Positions 1 to 7,970 of a stretch of DNA of 54,173 bases are shown here, one piece after another. Positions within the stretch are counted from its first letter, which is position 1, and every line of letters starts with the position of its first letter. This DNA is from Bacillota bacterium (GTDB lineage: Bacteria > Bacillota > Clostridia > Acetivibrionales > JAFADI01), in the NCBI GenBank assembly GCA_023424965.1, contig JAFADI010000271.1, positions 1 through 54,173 on the forward strand, written 5' to 3'. A program made the position numbers and the translations under genes. The notes below the pieces were generated by a model. That model had not been told where the DNA came from. It saw nothing but the letters and a program-made list of their open reading frames with translations, and did no database searches.

Positions 1-902
1 GTCCAGCAGTTGGTCACACTGCCGTATTGGCCGATAGATGCAACCAATCCGCCGGCATAGCTGATTCTGCCCGATGTTGTTTCGGAACTGAGCGCCGTTC
101 CGGTCACATAGCAATTGTCTATCACCGTTCCGCCGGCCGACGTACCGTTAGCCGTTTTCGCCGCCAGACCCCCGGCATATGTCGAAGCGGCCGCATTGGT
201 TATGTAAATCCTCACGCCGGTGACTCCCAGATTTTTCACCACGGCTGTTGCCCCAAGGGATGCAAACAGGCCTGCGTTCTGGCAGTCCGCCGCAGCTTCC
301 GGTAAACCGATGGTCAGCCCGCTGATTCTATGACCCGCACCGTCAAAGGTGCCGGCGAAATTGTTGATGGGCTCCCATTCGTTTCCGCTGATGTCAATAT
401 TGCTGTTCAGAACAACAAATTGACCGGTGTAAGTCTCGCCCTGGTTGACGGAATTGCGGAACGCCTGCAATTGCGCCGGGCTGGCGATCACAAAGGGAGC
501 TTCCTCCGTTCCAGCGCCGGAATCGAAAACACCGGCATTGGCCTGTGCCAGCGCGGCTTCCGTCGCTTCAATAATCGCCCTGCTGCTCAAAGTAGCACCG
601 GAAACCGTATCGACCGCCGTGCCCTGCTTTGCGATAATCCTGTTGATGACTCCCTTTGCCGTCTCCAGGTAAGACGGCGTTTCATTGTTGCTGCCAACCT
701 CAATCTCGGTAATCCTGCCGTTTTCAACAGTGACTTCCGCCGACAGCGCTCCTCCCCGGCCGGTGCCGGTGCCCGTGTATGTGCCGTCATTGTAGGCATA
801 ACCGGCCGCTTCCACGGATGGAGCCGTAAAACCAAACAGCGTTATAGCCACTGCCAGCCACAGCGCAATTCCCTTGTTCAAATTTCTAATTCTTTTTTGC
901 AT
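1..902 (-). CDS. Secreted FMN-binding-domain protein with GLUG-like repeats (3' end outside window)
   Basis: The reading frame stays open from an ATG at 902 to the left edge, about 300 codons. The ATG follows an AGGGGG ribosome-binding site at 6 nt. The product starts with a signal peptide (basic MQKRIRN, hydrophobic core, cleavage near VEAA). An FMN_bind domain follows at about residues 35-120, with the motif DTVSGATLSS. In this family the Thr of [S/T]GAT is covalently flavinylated by ApbE, so the protein is probably an extracytoplasmic flavoprotein in electron transfer. From about residue 150 there are glycine-rich repeats (AGLFAS, YAGGLAA, NCYVTG) of the GLUG type seen in surface adhesins. 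A Fur-like box lies in the leader and a promoter with a palindromic site lies upstream. The role in iron or electron handling is inferred. The C-terminus is not visible. Confidence 0.8.
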   Translation of the reverse strand, partial: MQKRIRNLNKGIALWLAVAITLFGFTAPSVEAAGYAYNDGTYTGTGTGRGGALSAEVTVENGRITEIEVGSNNETPSYLETAKGVINRIIAKQGTAVDTVSGATLSSRAIIEATEAALAQANAGVFDSGAGTEEAPFVIASPAQLQAFRNSVNQGETYTGQFVVLNSNIDISGNEWEPINNFAGTFDGAGHRISGLTIGLPEAAADCQNAGLFASLGATAVVKNLGVTGVRIYITNAAASTYAGGLAAKTANGTSAGGTVIDNCYVTGTALSSETTSGRISYAGGLVASIGQYGSVTNCW

Positions 903-933
903 GGAATACCCCCTAAATAAGCTTTTGTTTAAA

Positions 934-954
934 TGAAAATGATAATCTTTCTCA
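934..954 (-). promoter_or_regulatory. Fur-like box in the leader of the FMN-binding gene
   Basis: Two overlapping 15-mers resemble the 7-1-7 Fur element TGATAATNATTATCA. The one at 940-954 matches 12 of 14 informative positions and the one at 934-948 matches 11 of 14. It sits about 35-50 bp before the start codon of the FMN-binding gene and downstream of the promoter at 1058-1086. Iron-dependent repression is inferred. Confidence 0.5.
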
Positions 955-1040
955 TTCAGCCTCCAGAAAAAAAGCTTTACCATCAGTAAAGCAACTAAAA
1001 GGCTGAAGATCAGTACTTTCCATCTTCATTCCCCTGTATT

Positions 1041-1058
1041 TGTTAGTATATTCTAACA
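1041..1058. promoter_or_regulatory. Palindromic operator GTTAG-N6-CTAAC (site 1)
   Basis: TGTTAG and CTAACA form an inverted repeat separated by TATATT. The same GTTAG-N6-CTAAC skeleton occurs at 7735-7750, 7904-7919 and 16763-16778. Here it lies directly downstream of the minus-strand -10 box, where a bound repressor would block transcription of the FMN-binding gene. The regulator is unknown; the DtxR-type protein at 3745-4119 is the nearest candidate. Confidence 0.6.
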
Positions 1059-1086
1059 TTTTAGCAATACTTCCAATCTCTGTCAA
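1058..1086 (-). promoter_or_regulatory. Sigma-A-type promoter for the FMN-binding gene
   Basis: On the minus strand TTGACA (1086-1081) and TAAAAT (1063-1058) are separated by exactly 17 bp. The 5' leader to the ATG at 902 would be about 150 nt and contains the Fur-like box. Confidence 0.65.
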
Positions 1087-1114
1087 CATCAAATATTAGC
1101 TTCACCTGCTCCCT

Positions 1115-2074
1115 TCAAACAGAATTTTTTTGATAAGCGGCAGGCGTCGTCCCCATGATTTCTTTAAAAGCAGCGGCAAATTTGCTTGGATTGTGGTAGC
1201 CTACCTTTCCTGCAACAGCCGTAATATTCTCATTGCTTTTGCGCAGCATCAGGGCGGCTGTCTGGATGCGGTAGGAACGCATATAGGAATAGACCGATTC
1301 TCCGTACACCCCTTTGAAGCAAAGCTTCAGGGAGGTGAGGGATATATTGAACTTTGAAGACAATTCTTCCAGGGTAAAGTGTTTGTCCAGATTTGCAGTG
1401 AGGTGTTTCATCACCGACTTTACCGTCTCCACCTGCTTCCTGGGAAAATAGGGACGTTCCTCCCTCTTTTCCGGGACATCCGTATCGCTTAACAGCAGCA
1501 GCAATTCCAGGACCTTAAGCTTGAAATAACTCTCCCTGGTCCTGCCGGATACTGCATAAAGCGCTGAAAAAACGTGCTGTATGGAGCTGTCTGCCCGCAT
1601 AATAAAAGGTTTCTCACCGGTACAGAACTTTTCCCGGAGGGCGTACAAGTCCACCTCAAATCCCCCCAGCACCGTGGGCAGGTTTTCAAGTGCTTCCTCC
1701 AGATACACCGCAACGGTGATCCCGTGATAATGGCACAGGGGAAAGCCAAAGGCCCTGCAGTGGTTTTCCCTGGTATTGATCTGCAAATCCCCTTCCTGCA
1801 TATACGTATAGGCGCCGCTGCCATACTCCCATTCGATCCTCCCCTCCCTGCAGTGATCAATGCCCAGCAGCTCCACTCTGGGGTGGAATTCCGAAATACA
1901 GCTCTGCATGTGAAAATCGTTGTATATCAGGTCCATGCCCGGGAACACCCTGTAGCGGGTCATAGTACCCCTGCCCGCAGTATCTTTCATTTCATATACG
2001 GTACAGCTTCCGTCCTTCCGAAGCACAGAAATGTTATTTCCGTAAAACAATTTATCCTCCAAGGCACCCTCCAA
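1115..2074 (-). CDS. AraC-family transcriptional regulator (copy 1)
   Basis: This 319-residue protein has a C-terminal AraC/XylS DNA-binding domain of two helix-turn-helix units over about the last 100 residues (FTLEELSSKFNISLTSLK, then AGKVGYHNPSKFAAAF). The N-terminal 200 residues are an effector or dimerisation region without a recognisable cupin signature. It is a clear paralogue of the plus-strand gene at 7971-8936; the pair brackets the MATE, DtxR and ABC genes. In siderophore loci such AraC proteins (YbtA type) activate neighbouring transport genes, so control of this cluster is likely. The start is uncertain. TTG at 2074 lines up with the paralogue's N-terminus (MEGALEDK against MEASEREK) but has no good ribosome site. 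TTG at 2050 has GGAGG 5 nt upstream. Confidence 0.85.
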   Translation of the reverse strand: MEGALEDKLFYGNNISVLRKDGSCTVYEMKDTAGRGTMTRYRVFPGMDLIYNDFHMQSCISEFHPRVELLGIDHCREGRIEWEYGSGAYTYMQEGDLQINTRENHCRAFGFPLCHYHGITVAVYLEEALENLPTVLGGFEVDLYALREKFCTGEKPFIMRADSSIQHVFSALYAVSGRTRESYFKLKVLELLLLLSDTDVPEKREERPYFPRKQVETVKSVMKHLTANLDKHFTLEELSSKFNISLTSLKLCFKGVYGESVYSYMRSYRIQTAALMLRKSNENITAVAGKVGYHNPSKFAAAFKEIMGTTPAAYQKNSV

Positions 2075-2134
2075 ATCATGGGACAGTTCTTAACATCAAA
2101 GCAAATATTTCCCTCCCGGCCATCCCTTCCCGGT

Positions 2135-3523
2135 TTAAACACTCAAAACCGGCCGGAAGTCTTTCTTTCTCAGCGTGTTGAATTCCTTTTTCACCATGAC
2201 GACGGTCCACAGCACAATAATGGTATCAATGGCAAAGGATCCATAGTAGATACCTGCCACCCCTGTCATTCTGGGCAATACCAGCATGACAGGCACGTAG
2301 AAAATCAGCTGTCTTGCAATTCCGATGACGGCAGCAGGCTTTCCCTTGTCGATGGAAGGGAAAAAGGTCATGGCCATAAATATGATGGACAGCAGGGGCA
2401 AGATAGCCATGTAAATGCGGGAATACAGGATCTGATCCGCCGCAAATGACTGGTCCGGCAGCATGAGTCCCAAAACCAGCTCCGGCGATACCATGGAAAT
2501 GCCCCAGAAGGGCAATGTCAGCAGCATGGCGGCCGCGGCAAATATTTTGTAGGAGCTGATGACCCGCTCATACTTTTCTGCTCCGTAATTGATGCCGATT
2601 ACCGGCTGCAAAGCCCGCATAAGTCCGAAAATGGGCGTGAGCAAGAAGGTGAAGATGCGGAAAAGCACACCGTAGAAAGCGATGTCCAGCACGGTGCCGT
2701 ACCTGGAAAGGGCGTTGAAAACCACCACTGCCTGGACCAGGCTCATAAAGTTCATGATCAGTGAGGACATTCCCAACCCCAGGATGGACTTCACGGTGTC
2801 TTTATCCCTGTGCAGGGAAAAAACCCTGGTCCTGAAGGAAGAAAGACCTCCCTGGAAATAGACCAGGCCGATCAGCGTGTAAACCAGCATTCCTATGTTG
2901 TTGGCCCATGCCGCTCCTTCAACCCCCAAATGCAGTAGCACCACAAGAATATAGTTGGCCAGTACGTCCGCCGCAAGACCGATTGCCATCATAACCGCCG
3001 CCGACTTCATTTTCCCTTCGGCCCTTACGATCATGTTTGCCGCCAGGCCATAAACCCAGAAAAAAGCGCCGATGATGGTGATCCGGAAGTAGCTGTCTCC
3101 CATTGCCAGTGCTTCTCCCGTCCCACCCATGATCCTCACAAGCTGTGTTGAAAAAGGCAGTGCCACCGCCATATAAACAACCGTTACGATCAGGGAAAGG
3201 TAGTTGACATTCCCCAGCAATCGCTCCTGGGTGATTTTATCCTTTCTGCCGATGGCAATGCTCAACACCGAACCGGCACCGACGCCGATGAGTGAACCGA
3301 TGCCCACACTGAACTGGCTGAGGGGATAAGCCACCGAAACTCCTGCCAGAGCCGTCTCTCCCACGAAGCGTCCCACGAACACCCCGGCGATGACGGCGTT
3401 CAACCCGTATAACACCATGGCAACAATGGCGGGCCATGACAGCTGGACCATGACCTTCCATAAATTCTCGTTTAAAATAAGCTGCTGCTGTCTTTCTTTT
3501 CCATCTGTGATTATCTGATCCAA
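2135..3523 (-). CDS. MATE-family multidrug/Na+-type efflux transporter
   Basis: The 462-residue product has about twelve hydrophobic segments in two homologous halves, the normal MatE layout and length. The N-terminal part contains the family-typical LSWPAIVAMVLYGLNAVIAG region and an FVGRFVGETALAGVSVAYP loop. It probably exports cationic or organic small molecules through the membrane using an ion gradient. The start is TTG at 3523, supported by AAAGGAGG 7 nt upstream; no ATG lies nearby in frame. It follows AraC copy 1 on the same strand's downstream side (60-bp gap) and lies back to back with the DtxR-type gene. Context suggests export of a metallophore or a related toxic compound, but the substrate cannot be read from sequence. 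Confidence 0.85.
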   Translation of the reverse strand: MDQIITDGKERQQQLILNENLWKVMVQLSWPAIVAMVLYGLNAVIAGVFVGRFVGETALAGVSVAYPLSQFSVGIGSLIGVGAGSVLSIAIGRKDKITQERLLGNVNYLSLIVTVVYMAVALPFSTQLVRIMGGTGEALAMGDSYFRITIIGAFFWVYGLAANMIVRAEGKMKSAAVMMAIGLAADVLANYILVVLLHLGVEGAAWANNIGMLVYTLIGLVYFQGGLSSFRTRVFSLHRDKDTVKSILGLGMSSLIMNFMSLVQAVVVFNALSRYGTVLDIAFYGVLFRIFTFLLTPIFGLMRALQPVIGINYGAEKYERVISSYKIFAAAAMLLTLPFWGISMVSPELVLGLMLPDQSFAADQILYSRIYMAILPLLSIIFMAMTFFPSIDKGKPAAVIGIARQLIFYVPVMLVLPRMTGVAGIYYGSFAIDTIIVLWTVVMVKKEFNTLRKKDFRPVLSV

Positions 3524-3549
3524 TTAAATTCCTCCTTTTGTTCTGTCTT

Positions 3550-3596
3550 AAAGCCTGCCTCAGCCCCGGCGAGGTCTTCCGCAGACCTCAGGCTTT
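3550..3596 (-). repeat. Inverted repeat in the leader of the MATE gene
   Basis: A 7-bp hairpin (3571-3577 with 3583-3589, GAGGTCT/AGACCTC) sits inside an outer 7-bp pairing (3550-3556 with 3590-3596, AAAGCCT/AGGCTTT). It lies 27-73 nt before the TTG start. It could be an mRNA leader structure or an operator. No run of T follows, so it is not a classical terminator. Confidence 0.4.
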
Positions 3597-3744
3597 CAGC
3601 AGGATATGCGCAATCCGGAATTCATAAGTTCCATATCCCTTCCGCTCCCTGCAATTTTTAATAAAAGTTGAGAACCGTCCCCCAACCCCGCTCTTTATTT
3701 TTACGGTATAATAGGATATACTATCAGTGTTGGGAGGAGTATCC

Positions 3745-4119
3745 GTGCAAAAACTTACATTTACCATGGAAAATTACCTTGAAGCAATCTATGAACTTTC
3801 CGGGCAGGGAACAGGCGCGCGGGTATCGGACATTGCCAGCCGTCTGGGAGTCACGAAAGCCAGTACCAACAGCGCCATGTCCACCCTGTCCGACAAAGGC
3901 CTCATTGTCAATGAAAAGTACAAGGAGGTTTTTCTCACTCCTGAAGGCTATAAACTTGCCGAATTTACTTCACGGAAGCATCATGTCATCCGGCAGTTCC
4001 TGACGGAAATATTGAAAGTGTCTCCTTCCGTGGCGGAAAACGACGCCTGTGCCATTGAGCACGTCATAAGCAACGACTCCATTTCAGCCATGCAGGAATT
4101 CATGAAGAAGAAGGAATAG
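3745..4119 (+). CDS. DtxR/MntR-family metal-dependent repressor, iron-type ligands
   Basis: From the GTG at 3745 the product is 124 residues. Residues 1-60 are a winged HTH (MENYLEAIYEL, ARVSDIASRLGV). The rest is the dimerisation/metal-binding domain, and no SH3-like third domain is present. Cys102, Glu105 and His106 (ACAIEHV) fall at the same numbers as the primary-site ligands of diphtheria DtxR, and His79 matches an ancillary ligand. MntR has Glu where this protein has Cys, so iron sensing is more likely than manganese. DtxR Met10 is Asn here. The GTG follows GGGAGGAG at 5 nt; an upstream in-frame GTG at 3727 would place the ribosome site inside the gene. It converges on the ABC genes with a 7-bp gap. 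It may bind the GTTAG-N6-CTAAC palindromes nearby (inference). Confidence 0.85.
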   Translation: MQKLTFTMENYLEAIYELSGQGTGARVSDIASRLGVTKASTNSAMSTLSDKGLIVNEKYKEVFLTPEGYKLAEFTSRKHHVIRQFLTEILKVSPSVAENDACAIEHVISNDSISAMQEFMKKKE

Positions 4120-4126
4120 GCCGGTC

Positions 4127-5878
4127 CTATACACTCCAGCCCAGGCTTTCCTGCTGAATGGTATAGAGCCTTTCATAGAGGCCCTTTTTCCCCATCAATT
4201 CTTTATGGGTTCCTTCCTCCACGGCTCTGCCTTTGTCAAGGACGATGATCTTATCGGCACCGGCCACGGTTCTCAACCGGTGGGCAATGACGATGACGGT
4301 TTTGTCCTCGATCAGCTTTGAAATGGCCCGCTGGATCAACACCTCATTTTCTGGGTCCAGGGAAGCGGTGGCTTCATCCAGCAGAACAATGGGAGCATTT
4401 TTGAGCAGCGCCCGGGCAATGGATATTCGCTGTCTTTCGCCTCCTGAAAGGGTGCTTCCGTTTTCCCCCAGCATGGTCTGATATCCGTCCGGCAGGCTGT
4501 TTACAAATTCATCGCAGCAGGCCGCCCTGGCCGCTGCCAGCACCTGTTCCTCCGTAGCCTCCATATTGCCGATCCGTATATTGTTGTAAATGGTATCGTT
4601 AAACAGCACTACCTCCTGAAATACGAAAGCCATATAACTCATCAGATGTTCCGGCTCCAGCGTCCGGACGTCGATCCCGCCGATTTTCACTGTTCCATGG
4701 TTTACATCCCAGAACCGCGCAACCAGTTTCGACAGGGTGCTCTTTCCGCTCCCCGAGGGACCTACCAGGGCGGTAATCCCCTTTGCCGGAATTGAAAGGG
4801 TGACATCCTTGATCACCGTCTCTTCCGGAGAAAGCCTGCCGGTATAGCTGAAGGACACATTTTCAAAATCGATGTTGTAGTCCTTTATTTCCTTATCCGT
4901 ATCCCCTTCCATGATGGGCGTTGAAACAAGGGTCCGCATACGGCTTGTGGAGACCTGCAGATATAAAAGCTCCGGCAGAAGGGTGAATTCCGTGAGGATA
5001 GGGCCGTAGATTCTCACCACAATCAGGAAAAACATCAGCAGCGGTATCAGTTCAATTTGCCCTCCCGTCAGGAGATAGGTCCCCGCAAAGACCGTCAGTC
5101 CGATTCCCGACTGTACAATGATTTGCGCTCCCGTGACAAAAATCCCCGTTCCGAATTCCATTTTCATCGCCATCTGCTTCATCAATTTAAAGGCATTGTC
5201 CAGTGCGGAAAATTTGGAACCGTCAAGCCCGCAGGCCTTGATTACCTTGATACCCTCCAGGTATTCCTGCACCTGGTCCGCAGCCTTCAGCTTGGACTCC
5301 ACGTGCTTTTCGCTCATTCTCTCCTGTCTCTTCCTGCTCAATAGGATCACCAGAAATGCCACCGGCACCGTGCAAAATACGGTGAGTGCCAGCCTCCAGT
5401 CAAAAATCGCCAGGGCAACACAGATAATGGTGATGGAGACGGCATTGGCCAAAAGCTGGGGAATAACGTGGCTCAGCACATGCTCGCTGGTGGCGCAGTC
5501 CCCCATGATATTGGTGGTGAGCTCCGCCAGGTCCTTGGAATTGAAAAAGCTCATAGGGAGCTTTCTCATATGCTCCGCAACCCGGACGCGGGTTGCTTCC
5601 GACTCCATATAAGAGGCCACATAGGTCTTTTTGTAGTCGTTTTTGTTGGCCAGGAATACCAGCACGGCAGAGATGACCCCCAGCCCGAAGTACATCCACA
5701 TCCTGGTCCAGGAGATTTCCTCGCCCATCAGGGGCCTTAACAGTTCGCCGAATATTTGAATGGTGACGGCAAAGGGAAGGATCAGGGACAGGTTGGTCAG
5801 TGTGCAGGCCCCGATGGCCTTTTTCAGATCCGAATACCCTTTGTCTGTCAGCATCAACTTTTCCCTCAAATTAAACAT
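4127..5878 (-). CDS. ABC half-transporter, YbtP/YbtQ-like (second of pair)
   Basis: This is a 583-residue type IV (exporter-fold) half-transporter. Six membrane segments occupy about residues 1-320 and a nucleotide-binding domain follows: Walker A GPSGSGKST, Q-loop FVFQEVVLF, signature LSGGERQR, Walker B IVLLDEATASLD, H-loop AHRL. ATG at 5878 is chosen because AAGGAG lies about 10 nt upstream and the gene then overlaps the upstream partner by 8 bp (ATGTTTAA). A longer frame from 5917 has no ribosome site. The pair almost certainly forms a heterodimer. In YbtPQ and IrtAB, proteins of this fold import metal-siderophores; export cannot be excluded. AraC, MATE and DtxR neighbours favour metal-chelate traffic (inference). 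Confidence 0.85.
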   Translation of the reverse strand: MFNLREKLMLTDKGYSDLKKAIGACTLTNLSLILPFAVTIQIFGELLRPLMGEEISWTRMWMYFGLGVISAVLVFLANKNDYKKTYVASYMESEATRVRVAEHMRKLPMSFFNSKDLAELTTNIMGDCATSEHVLSHVIPQLLANAVSITIICVALAIFDWRLALTVFCTVPVAFLVILLSRKRQERMSEKHVESKLKAADQVQEYLEGIKVIKACGLDGSKFSALDNAFKLMKQMAMKMEFGTGIFVTGAQIIVQSGIGLTVFAGTYLLTGGQIELIPLLMFFLIVVRIYGPILTEFTLLPELLYLQVSTSRMRTLVSTPIMEGDTDKEIKDYNIDFENVSFSYTGRLSPEETVIKDVTLSIPAKGITALVGPSGSGKSTLSKLVARFWDVNHGTVKIGGIDVRTLEPEHLMSYMAFVFQEVVLFNDTIYNNIRIGNMEATEEQVLAAARAACCDEFVNSLPDGYQTMLGENGSTLSGGERQRISIARALLKNAPIVLLDEATASLDPENEVLIQRAISKLIEDKTVIVIAHRLRTVAGADKIIVLDKGRAVEEGTHKELMGKKGLYERLYTIQQESLGWSV

Positions 5879-7700
5879 TTGCCGCCATCTCCTTCCGTGT
5901 GTTGATTTTCCAGTCAAGGGCCTTTGTGTACATTTCCCACATGGCCCTGTACTTCCCGTTCTTCAGCAGCAATTGGTCGTGGGTGCCCTGTTCCACCGGC
6001 TGCCCCTTATCCATCACGACAATTTTATTGGCACTCCGGATGGTGGACAGGCGGTGGGCGATAATGATGACGGTTTTTCCCCGCATGAGCTTCTCAAAAG
6101 CTTTTTGTATAAGGTGCTCATTTTCCGGATCCGCAAAAGCCGTGGCCTCATCCAGCACAAGAATGGGCGAATTCTTGACAATGGCTCTGGCAATGGCAAT
6201 CCGCTGCCGTTCTCCTCCCGAGAGATGCACTCCTTTTGTCCCGATAACGGTGTGATAGCCCTGCGGCAGTTTTTCAACAAACTCATGGCACTGGGCCGCT
6301 TTGGCGGCAGCAATCACCTGCTGGTCGGTGGCGTTTTGGCTGCCGATCCTTATGTTGTCCATGATGCTCTGCTTGAACAGGAACACGTCCTGGAATACAA
6401 AGCTGACCTTTTCCATCAGATACTCCAGCTTCATATCCCGGATATCCACCCCTCCGATTTCAATACTGCCCCCCGTCACGTCAAAAAATCTCGGAATCAG
6501 GTGGGCAATGGTACTTTTGCCGCTGCCGGAGGGGCCCACAATGGCCGTAACCTCCCCCTGTCTTGCCTGGAAGGATACATCCCGCAAAGCCGAATTCTCC
6601 CTGTCTTCATCGTAGGAAAAAGACACGTTTTTGAACTCTATTCCCCCACCCTCACAGGTTTTGGGCACAGCCGCCTCCGGCAGAACGTCCCGGCCCAGGA
6701 CCTGGTCCATGCGCTCAATGCCGCCCGTAATCTGCATTCCGCTGTGGGAAACATACATGATCTTCATCATCACCGAGGAGATGGAAGGAACAAATAAGAG
6801 GTAGAAAATAAAAGTCATGGCATAGGTTGCATAATCTGTGGTGTTCAGGCCCAGCAGTATTCCCACGGGTATCAGGAACAGGTAAATGTTGTTGATAACG
6901 GTGGAGAAGCCCGACATGTAATTCTCCCAGCTTAAAGTAAAGGGAATGACGAAGCCGGTGTAGGCTTTAATGGTTTCATGGAGCCTGCGGAAGGAATAAA
7001 CCGTCTGCTTGAAGGCTTTTACCACGGAAATGCCCCGGATATATTCCACCGATGCGTTATTCATGTCTTCCAGGGCCGTCTGGTATTTATCCATCATTAC
7101 TTTGGAGCTTTCATTCCCGTATGCCGCGAATTCCAGAACAAAAGCAATAATAATGCCTGCCAGTGCCGCCAGTCCAAAGCGCCAGTCGAACACCAGCAAA
7201 ATCGCCAGCATGACCACCGGCGCCACCATGGAGGCCACAAGGTCCGGAAGCTGGTGGGCAATGAAACCCTCGATCTTCTCAATATTTTCATCCATCACCT
7301 TGCGGAGCTTCCCGCTACCGTAGTTCAGGTGAAAGCCCAGAGGCAGCCTGGCGATATGGGCGGCAAAGCCCACCTTCAACTGGTACAGGGTGCCGAAGGC
7401 GGCAAGATGGGAGCACATGAGCGCCGCAAAATACAACAGGACATTTCCAAGCACTCCTCCTAGGACAATCCACCCCAAGCCGATGGTCTTCTCCACATCC
7501 AGGCTTGCAAAATCCGGGTAAACGCTTATAATCTCCCGCATGATATAATAAATTGCAATATAGGGCACAAAAGAAACAACGGATGCCAGCGCCGACAGAA
7601 TCACCGAGCCGATGACCAGGGGCTTCTTGGTGGCGGCAAGCTCCAGAAGCCTCGCCATTCCGGTTTTTTGCCTTTTAATTTTCGGATTTTCCTTCTCCAT
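5871..7700 (-). CDS. ABC half-transporter, YbtP/YbtQ-like (first of pair)
   Basis: The product is 609 residues: about 20 basic N-terminal residues, six membrane segments to about residue 330, then an ATPase domain with Walker A GPSGSGKST, signature LSGGERQR and Walker B ILVLDEATAFADPENE. The Phe-Ala-Asp-Pro variant after Walker B is typical of this siderophore-type subgroup, from general knowledge of the family. It is translationally coupled to the next gene by an 8-bp overlap. The promoter region upstream contains a -10 box inside a 10-bp inverted repeat and the GTTAG-N6-CTAAC palindrome at 7735-7750. That suggests control by metal status and/or the adjacent AraC proteins. The substrate is unproven. 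Confidence 0.85.
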   Translation of the reverse strand: MEKENPKIKRQKTGMARLLELAATKKPLVIGSVILSALASVVSFVPYIAIYYIMREIISVYPDFASLDVEKTIGLGWIVLGGVLGNVLLYFAALMCSHLAAFGTLYQLKVGFAAHIARLPLGFHLNYGSGKLRKVMDENIEKIEGFIAHQLPDLVASMVAPVVMLAILLVFDWRFGLAALAGIIIAFVLEFAAYGNESSKVMMDKYQTALEDMNNASVEYIRGISVVKAFKQTVYSFRRLHETIKAYTGFVIPFTLSWENYMSGFSTVINNIYLFLIPVGILLGLNTTDYATYAMTFIFYLLFVPSISSVMMKIMYVSHSGMQITGGIERMDQVLGRDVLPEAAVPKTCEGGGIEFKNVSFSYDEDRENSALRDVSFQARQGEVTAIVGPSGSGKSTIAHLIPRFFDVTGGSIEIGGVDIRDMKLEYLMEKVSFVFQDVFLFKQSIMDNIRIGSQNATDQQVIAAAKAAQCHEFVEKLPQGYHTVIGTKGVHLSGGERQRIAIARAIVKNSPILVLDEATAFADPENEHLIQKAFEKLMRGKTVIIIAHRLSTIRSANKIVVMDKGQPVEQGTHDQLLLKNGKYRAMWEMYTKALDWKINTRKEMAANV

Positions 7701-7734
7701 TTCCCGACCTCTTTTCTTTGAATAGTAGAGTAGA

Positions 7735-7750
7735 GTTAGGACACCCTAAC
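7735..7750. promoter_or_regulatory. Palindromic operator GTTAG-N6-CTAAC (site 2)
   Basis: The site reads GTTAGGACACCCTAAC and lies 11 bp downstream of the minus-strand -10 box of the ABC pair, near the expected transcription start. It shares its skeleton with sites at 1042-1057, 7904-7919 and 16763-16778. Confidence 0.65.
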
Positions 7751-7776
7751 TTATTTTGCTTATTATAGCAAAATAA
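7751..7776 (-). promoter_or_regulatory. Promoter -10 inside a perfect 10-bp inverted repeat
   Basis: TTATTTTGCT (7751-7760) and AGCAAAATAA (7767-7776) pair perfectly around a 6-bp spacer. The minus-strand TATAAT (7767-7762) lies in it. No good -35 hexamer is found 17 bp upstream, as expected for a promoter that needs an activator such as an AraC protein (inference). Confidence 0.5.
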
Positions 7777-7866
7777 GAGGGTATCCTCTGCTCCATTCAG
7801 CCGCGGCATGCTCCATTCGGACAAAATATTTTTTGGCGGTATGCCGGCATTCCGTCAAAGAGCAAC

Positions 7867-7935
7867 TTTACTTTTCCTTCAAAAATAGGTATCATAAAAA
7901 TAAGTTAGGTCCATCTAACTCGTTTTTATGATACC
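7867..7935 (+). promoter_or_regulatory. Promoter of AraC copy 2 with a 48-bp dyad and operator (site 3)
   Basis: TTTACT (7867-7872) and TATCAT (7890-7895) are spaced by 17 bp. A dyad spanning 7888-7935 pairs 20 of 24 positions; its outer arms are GGTATCATAAAAA and the complement, and its core is the GTTAG-N6-CTAAC palindrome at 7904-7919. The outer arm covers the -10 box. Transcribed, it could also fold as a hairpin in the leader. Confidence 0.6.
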
Positions 7936-7970
7936 CGTAGGTTCTTTGCATGTGGAAAGAGGAGATGAAC

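Noticed and set aside
330..920. 196-codon plus-strand frame near the left edge
   Set aside because: It mirrors the minus-strand FMN-binding gene, which has a ribosome site, signal peptide and recognised motifs; the plus frame has none.
985..1040. Micro-ORF of 23-25 codons with ATGs near 1027-1033
   Set aside because: Its sequence is polar and unremarkable, and the ribosome site abuts the first ATG; it is more likely leader sequence.
1574..2449. 291-codon plus-strand frame
   Set aside because: It overlaps the AraC and MATE genes antisense, has low-complexity composition and matches no family; it is a GC-driven shadow.
5760..6797. 345-codon plus-strand frame across the ABC pair
   Set aside because: It is antisense to two well-supported ABC genes, and its sequence lacks any domain pattern.
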